A DNA stretch of 64,000 nt. Source: Kitagawia praeruptora (lineage: Eukaryota; Streptophyta; Magnoliopsida; Apiales; Apiaceae). Within the stretch, counting starts at the first letter, position 1. The number at the start of each line of letters is the position of its first letter. Position numbers and translations under genes: made by a program. Positions 60,001 through 64,000 of the stretch are shown in pieces. The DNA lies in the NCBI GenBank assembly GCA_037693485.1, contig CM075351.1, positions 65,808,001 through 65,872,000 on the forward strand, written 5' to 3'. Below the pieces are notes generated by a model. That model had not been told where the DNA came from, ran no database searches, and saw only the letters and a list, made by a program, of their open reading frames with translations.

Positions 60001-62819
60001 ACCTTTGTAAAACTCGAAATTTTCACTGGGTTTGTAGTTTTCTTGAAAACTTAGAGCCCCAATAATAATTCTGATGAGCACTTTCTTGCTTTGTTATAAC
60101 CCGCTCTGATACCATGTCAAATATATAACATATAGAGAGTTTACAGAAGAAGCAAAGATTGTATATATTTGTGTTTATTCTTGTGTGCATTACATTAGGA
60201 GAATAGGCTATTTATAGAAGAACTAAGACACTACTAGGTGTTATAAGTCTATACTAGAGTAAACATTGTCAAGGACGGTGCCTAACTTATACAACATAGT
60301 CAAGGACGGTGCCAACTTATTTGACAATTACAAATCTGCTTTTGTTTGTGGTCCAACTTACGTTTGCTATCTTTTTTCTGGTGTTGTAAATAATGCGATT
60401 TGGCATGTGAGTAGCCAGGACTTAGATTAGAAGTTCTAGAAAAGTGGAAAGGTGAACGGAAGCATATAGTTATAGATGAAGTTGAATTTTAGCTTATCAT
60501 ATATTAAAATGATAAACTAAGCCTTTCATCCTTTGTTAGTATCAATTTAGCTTTCAGCCTTTCAGAGTCCGGTAAAATTAAAATTTTTGTGTATGACAGA
60601 TAGCGAAAATAGTTGTATGTAACTATACTCACTATATCATCCTAATGCTTTAGATTAATGAATAGATCATCAGATAATTTGGAAATGCAATTTTTGTTTC
60701 TGCATACATCATCAATTCTTCTCAATGTCATGAAACTTATGAAACTTATCTCATGCTGCAATATATTCAGTTATTATCCCCTCGTATTTTTTTTCCTAAT
60801 TTCTTCCATAAATAGATTTCTGCAGGAGCTGTAATGCTTACTGACGGGGTCTTTTGGTTTGTCATCTATCCATTTTTAACTCCCGCAGATCATAAATTAC
60901 ACTTTGTAAGTTTCGTAAATTCAAACATTTGATTCGTTCAGCTTCCTTGTCATATATTAAAGGTTAATTGTGCAGGAAACGTTATTGTTTATTATATTTT
61001 GCAATCGACTGCTTTGGGATGTAGAAACATATCACCTTAAGTTCCTTCATCTTAATTGCTTGTGTAGTTCCCTCTGTAGAAATCTACTTGATTTGTAATA
61101 AAAAAAAGTTTTCTTGTTAACGTTCATAGTCCATAAGATTCTATATTTTAGTTTGATGGTAACTTGGTAGTATTTCTATTGATGAGCTGAGAAGAATAAC
61201 TCTCCTTTTGAAGAGGTTTTATCAATAGGATGACGGAAATTATTCTCTTTCTAATAATGAAGTGTGGTACTGCAGTGGCATCTCCTCCTAGCATATTCTC
61301 TTTTTATTAGTCCATACTTACACTGTTGACAGTTAGTATGTAGGCATGTCTTTGTTTAAAGTTGATTTTGCCTTATAAGTTCCAAGTACAATTATTCTCT
61401 CGAAGTGACACTTCTACAATATTTTGGTTGCACATGGAAAACCCAATTTCCACCTGGTTCTGTTTGTGGTAGTTTATTCGCTGTAGCTGAATACTATACA
61501 GGATATTAATCTAAATAAATTTGCTAATCTTTTTCTTGGTTACGTTTTTGCTTGTACCTGTGTATAATTTGCTTGTACCTGTGTATACAGAGTTATGATA
61601 TTGTCTTAATTGCCAACATGTTTTTTTTTTTTGCCAAAATTGCCAACATGTTTTAAAAATATTAAGAGTTGAAATTTGAAACCAAGTTTCGATATTTATC
61701 TTTGACAGTAGAATTGGTAATTATATGCATCCGCATACATATATTTTGACACTTTTTTTAAAAAAATACTGCAGCTCGAAGTTTGCATGCATTCTCTAAA
61801 TGCTGCATTCCTGCTTGGCGATATTATACTGAATAACTTGGTAAGCTGTAGGTTGTCAATGATCCTGAGTTTTGCAGGAAATGTTTTTTTATCTTTTATG
61901 GGTGTTTAGGCATCCTTTTTTTTATTTTGACTAACTAATGTGGTCATTGCTTCCAGAGGTTTCCTTTCTTCCGAATTGCATATTTTGTCCAGTTCACTTG
62001 CATATTTGTCATAATCCAGTGGACTATCCATGCTTGTGTTTCAATGTGGTAAGTTAGCTCCTTTTTTTTTTCAAATTTTCACTTTTTTTTAACCTTAAAG
62101 ACTATACTGTATTTTTTTAAAAAAAAATTATAATGCGTACTATATTCTTTCACAGGTGGCCATATCCATTTCTTGAATTGTCATCTCCATATGCTCCAAT
62201 ATGGTATGTATAATGTATATATCGCTTATTATCTTTTATATTTGTATTGTTTAATGTCTAACATAGAGACATACATTGTTTATGAAAATTATAAAGAATC
62301 AAGGAATACTTACTGTGACAGTCTTTATCTACCTAGAGGTTGCAATAGATTTAAGGAATCTAGTTTAAGGATCTGATCCATAGGACCATAACATAAGTGA
62401 GTTCTTTGTCTCCACTTATGGTTGAAATAGATTATTCTGGTACACAGATCCAATGTTACACAAATAAGTGAAATAACTCACGTATGAATATATTATTCTG
62501 GTATGCAGATAACTCACGAGTTCTTTGTAGCCAATGTTGTGGAAATTTCCTTCTATTATTATTTATTAGTGTACAAAGATTGTCTGTCTTAGAATGTGAT
62601 AAAAAATACTTTAGGGATTTATAATAGGGTGTACTGTCAGTCGCGAATTGTTGACGTAAAATATCTTTAGTAATCACACGGTTGGCGTACATTACATGTT
62701 CTCTGTTGCAATGAAACTTTTGCAGGTACTTGGGCATTGGCTTGGTTCATCTTCCATGCTACGGCATTGTCCTCCTAATAGTTCGAACTAAGCAGGTCTG
62801 TTTGTCGAGATTATCCTAA
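54096..62819 (+). CDS. Multi-pass transmembrane protein of an uncharacterised plant family
   Basis: Eight exons give 342 aa with consistent phases: 54096-54472, 54938-54971, 55110-55337, 60816-60905, 61775-61840, 61957-62048, 62156-62203, 62726-62819. All introns are GT-AG except the third, whose donor is CAG|GCAAGT (GC-AG). About seven hydrophobic segments are visible, for example FLCGTWVLTAMVAAAVLIW (about 32-50), WLLVLRLIAFSVLLALLSI (about 92-110), IAYFVQFTCIFVIIQW and YLGIGLVHLPCYGIVLLIV near the end. An acidic loop lies at about residues 150-200. It resembles plant-specific membrane proteins of unknown function; I recognise the pattern but cannot assign an activity. The C-terminus (KQVCLSRLS) looks a little shorter than in relatives. 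The exon at 60816 must start at AATAG|ATTTCT, because the nearby CAG|GAGCTG acceptor gives a stop. Confidence 0.88.
55871..56082 (-). repeat. 3' LTR of the copia element (212 bp)
   Basis: In plus orientation it reads TGTCAAATATATAAC to TTATTTGACA, so both strands start TGTCAAAT(A). The 8-bp terminal inverted repeat TGTCAAAT / ATTTGACA is evident. Confidence 0.95.
56083..56095 (-). other. Polypurine tract of the copia element
   Basis: On the minus strand ACTTGAGGGGGAG directly precedes the 3' LTR and overlaps the last codons of pol. Confidence 0.85.
56090..59503 (-). CDS. pol: Copia Pol polyprotein (protease, integrase, RT, RNase H), intact, no Gag
   Basis: This 1137-codon frame has no stop. 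Aspartic protease DSGAS lies at 62-66. Integrase has a zinc site at H197, H202, C226, C229, and the DDE triad at D256 (HTDVWGP), D319 (RSDNGTEY) and E354 (NGIAERK). Reverse transcriptase has LQQLDVKNAFLHGDL and catalytic YVDDI near 818. RNase H has YTDADWAG, SSAEAEYRAM and HCDNKAAI, and the frame ends IYAST. The ATG at 59503 lies in the spacer that normally follows the gag zinc knuckle (GLTISELKFFRQL). The frame is closed by a stop nine codons upstream of that ATG, so gag is missing and not merely out of frame nearby. How pol would be expressed without gag is unclear. Confidence 0.93.
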   Translation of the reverse strand: MMKEDFSGTHSGLTISELKFFRQLVSDIKLKTAASFVPTNTFHSSISCHSVSHNSPNSWIIDSGASEHMTGNSSLLQSYHYINKTESVRVANGTHVPVHGWGTSNCLPSLPLSSVLHVPSLSVNLLSVHQITENLNCSVTFFPSHCVFQDLATGKVLGSGKVVDGLYIMEGNSFLPSASYQVSSKSNPSLESLYQWHRRLGHPSFGVLSHLFPNLASKCKKEEFFCEPCELAKHKRSPYPSRNNRSPTLFSTIHTDVWGPFSHPTHDGYRWFVVFVDCHSRLTFVYLLKHKSEVFGCFKSFHHMIQTQFNASVKILRSDNGTEYAGMFTSYLDTWGIIHQTTCVKTSQQNGIAERKIGHLQQVARSLILTMHVPKYLWGEAVMTAAYLINRLPSKVLQFRTPLSFIPAPSSHPLPLRLFGSVCFVHNHSPSRDKLDSRALRCVFIGYTPTQKGYKCYHPPSHRTYVNHDVTFWESISYFSPGSSSLLQGEINRHSLDSKAIEESQFLPFINVLNTSPNTSSIPPRLGSELDDLNRFDRPDLITYSRRNNEDITTLPHPETSDLEADPTAPIIEPDNGNTLDPTLDLPIAIRKGVRACTNHPISNFISYNALSPSSLAFLTSLSSVSVPHTWQDALCDPKWKDAMIEEMNALKHNGTWELTHLPAERKVVGCRRVFTVKQKPNGLIDRYKARLVAKGYTQTYGIDYQETFAPVAKMASIRVLISCAANLGWELQQLDVKNAFLHGDLKEEVYMDIPPGFSTAETIGKICKLKKTIYGLKQSPRDWFGKFQGAMIKFDYKQSNSDNTMFVKRRDEKITVLIVYVDDIVITGNDTCEIANVKRKLASEFEMKDLGKLRYFLGIEVSRSPSGIFLSQRKYTLDLLNETGMLGCRPADSPIEANHKLCGDAGEIVEKSQYQRLVGRLIYLAHTRPDISYAVGIVSRYMHDPRQPHLDAVYMILRYLKAAPGKGVMFTKNNHLGVESYTDADWAGCQDDRRSTSGYCTFVGGNLVTWRSKKQPVVALSSAEAEYRAMAKGVRELLWIRLFLEELGLASTTPMKLHCDNKAAIAIAHNPVQHDRTKHIEIDRHFIKEKINNDTIGIHFVRSEDQIADIFTKGLNQKMLHPLIGKLGMSDIYAST
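59504..60102 (-). repeat. Leader of the copia element with GAACAGTACCGTATG tandem array
   Basis: From about 59628 to 59862 (plus-strand reading) the word GAACAGTACCGTA recurs more than ten times with variable spacers (ATG, TATATGT, GGGAACC). The rest, 59863-60102, shows no gag homology. The small frames here arise from the repeats. Confidence 0.85.
60103..60114 (-). other. Primer binding site (initiator tRNA-Met)
   Basis: On the minus strand TGGTATCAGAGC directly follows the 5' LTR, the standard plant copia primer site. Confidence 0.93.
60115..60326 (-). repeat. 5' LTR of the copia element (212 bp)
   Basis: It appears identical to 55871-56082 over its full length. Confidence 0.95.
60906..61774 (+). 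other. Intron 4 of the membrane protein gene
   Basis: The donor is GTAAGT at 60906 and the acceptor CTGCAG ends at 61774. A short direct repeat (GCTTGTACCTGTGTATA near 61550 and 61570) is the only feature noted. Confidence 0.75.
62204..62725 (+). other. Intron 7 of the membrane protein gene
   Basis: The donor is GTATGT and the acceptor TTTTGCAG. The phrase ATAACTCACG.. with TATTCTGGTAYRCAG is imperfectly repeated near 62435 and 62490. Nothing else is seen. Confidence 0.7.
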
Positions 62820-63270
62820 TTTGAAGGACGGAAGTGCAGGCTCAACACCACCTCAGAGTTGACCATTAACAAGCTTATAATCTCCTCCTATCCTTCTGCA
62901 TTCCTCACATTCGTTGCTCATGAATCGAGATTGTTTATATATAGTAAAAATCAATTATTTTTACATTGTTCAGATTGTGACACATGAATGATGAACTACA
63001 TTCATTCATTTTTCATTCTTGTAGGGCTGGATATGATATGATGTTCAGTGAAGAATAGTTGTTATAATGAATACTGTACAGTTAGTGTTCAACTTGTCGC
63101 TGGTTGTTTTGCAAAGTATCGAATGTACCAACTTTCTGACATATATAGAGCGTGCAGAGCTAACCTAGACTTCAGTTCAGGGCCTTCAGGCTAATATTTA
63201 GTTATAAATGTAGTATGTTGCATGCATTACTTTGATGCTTCTGTACTTACTTAGCTTAGGTGAATAATAT
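62820..63270 (+). other. Probable 3' UTR of the membrane protein gene
   Basis: This is the sequence after the TAA at 62817-62819. AT-rich near-upstream elements occur (for example TTTGTAATGGAAA at 63282), but the cleavage site cannot be fixed. Confidence 0.5.
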
Positions 63271-64000
63271 GTGAGGTATTTTTGTAATGGAAAATGCTAT
63301 CCGTACAAAATTGAGTACAAAAAAGTATACAAAATGCCACTTTTTTACAAAATTGGCTTTTCTTCCGGAAAAGCCACTACCTGTAAATAGGAAAGTACTT
63401 GGCAAACCAAATGCTCAACTTAAATCCAATATTTTGGAAAACTGAATCCTGCATTTGTTGAAAACAACAAATCAGTTACATACAAAACAATTGTTGGGTA
63501 TAATTTGACTATAACAACAATGAGGCAGTAATATATATTAAAACAAGAACTGGCAATTAACCAATTAACAAAACAAATCACGAAGGCATAAGCAAGAGTA
63601 TAATCAGTAACTGTAATTAACAAAAAAAGTAAGAACACTTATCTCTCACAGTAGCTTTAGCCAAGACAACAAGAGAGAAAGAACACAGCTGAGTCACCAA
63701 GCCCTTCAAGAAGACTTGGCTGTTCTTGAAGAGAATATTGCCCCACTTACGTTGTGATTGGGTTGCAGCAATATCACTTCCAGGATAAAACAGCACCGAT
63801 CAAAGGGTTCACAAAGCTCCAGTGATCTACAGCGACCAGCACCTCAGTTCGCCTAAGAACTATGTATTTCTCTATATGTATCGTGAGAGAACAGAGAAAG
63901 AAGAAAACGAATCGTGTTTCTATCCTTAGGACGTATCTCTTCTCTTTTTTCCTTTTAACGTTTATTTTCTTCTGTATTGTATATATAATACCAAAAATAA
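63271..64000. other. Unassigned; possible MITE start and LTR-like edge
   Basis: The stretch GGAAAATGCTATCCGTACA at 63288 onward resembles the tip of the MITE at 25033 (GGGTAATGCTA), but no matching end is found. From about 63640 to 64000, read on the minus strand, a TATTATATATACAATACAG string is followed by transcript-like sequence with GATATTGCTGCAACCCAATCACAACGT. That resembles the R-U5 part of a copia LTR. No partner, primer site or TSD is visible in the window, so this is a guess. Confidence 0.3.

Larger units (their letters stand above)
55871..60326 (-). mobile_element. Ty1/copia element, very young, gag-less (4456 bp)
   Basis: The two 212-bp LTRs (55871-56082 and 60115-60326) look identical, with a perfect 5-bp duplication ATTAC (55866-55870 and 60327-60331). 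Reading on the minus strand there is a primer site for initiator tRNA-Met, about 600 bases without gag, an intact 1137-codon pol frame and a polypurine tract. It sits antisense in an intron of the membrane protein gene. With no gag capsid it cannot form particles by itself, so it was probably mobilised by a complete relative. Confidence 0.95.
55338..60815 (+). other. GC-AG intron (5478 bp) enlarged by the copia insertion
   Basis: The donor is CAG|GCAAGT at 55338 and the acceptor AATAG at 60815. Without the copia element and one target duplication the intron would be about 1.0 kb. No other feature is seen in 55338-55865 or 60332-60815. Confidence 0.8.

Noticed and set aside
59585..60081. 97- and 68-codon minus-strand frames as a replacement gag
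   Set aside because: The first is translated tandem repeat (Tyr/Val-rich) and the second has no capsid or zinc-knuckle features.
63640..64000. A confident solo LTR at the window end
   Set aside because: Composition and some strings resemble a copia LTR, but neither end, a partner, nor a target duplication can be shown.

Overview
This window is AT-rich plant nuclear DNA, almost certainly from a eudicot. The evidence is two intron-bearing host genes of plant families embedded in dense transposable elements of plant lineages: Athila, Tat and Ty1/copia LTR elements, a LINE, hAT, PIF/Harbinger, Stowaway and MULE-type elements. I cannot name the species. I see no CRISPR array, tRNA, rRNA or prokaryotic operon.

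Host genes. (1) A BOI/SBP1-like RING E3 ligase lies on the minus strand: coding exons at 17049-16944, 16167-15806 and 15523-14993 (332 aa), with a 5' UTR intron up to about 18466. (2) A multi-pass membrane protein of an uncharacterised plant family lies on the plus strand: eight coding exons from 54096 to 62819 (342 aa). Its third coding intron starts with a GC donor and carries a 4,456-bp copia element in antisense.

Layout. 1-5880: 5' half of an Athila-type element on the minus strand. 5900-9420: LINE and RNase H remnants broken by a PIF-type MITE and two hAT elements. 9966-14607: two non-autonomous MULE-like elements, nested foldback elements in TA tracts, a hAT-like element and two back-to-back MITEs. 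14993-18640: RING gene. 19080-25222: Stowaway, three small elements with 9-10 bp target duplications, and a diverged segmental repeat. 25509-47217: an old Tat-lineage element (LTRs visibly diverged, coding frames broken) split by a very young Athila-type element (29716-41705; LTRs differ at 3 of 1482 positions; intact 1804-codon gag-pol plus an env-position ORF). The Tat element also carries a spliced-looking antisense gene. 47222-52990: MITEs, foldback elements and duplicated spacer. 54096-62819: membrane protein gene with the copia insertion (55871-60326; identical LTRs, intact pol, no gag). 62820-64000: 3' UTR and possibly the edge of another LTR.

Most unusual signal. Five different small elements with 9-bp or near 9-bp target duplications, and a sixth with partial evidence, have terminal inverted repeats built from a short motif repeated every 29-31 bp. 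The motif differs between families but the spacing does not. Three of them have cores made of strong hairpins (perfect stems of 9-17 bp). A separate foldback element at 49501-50053 has four mini-hairpins with a GAA loop, three of them containing GCGAAGC, a DNA sequence known to form an exceptionally stable mini-hairpin.

All coordinates, splice sites and repeat boundaries were read by eye; no search or alignment was run.
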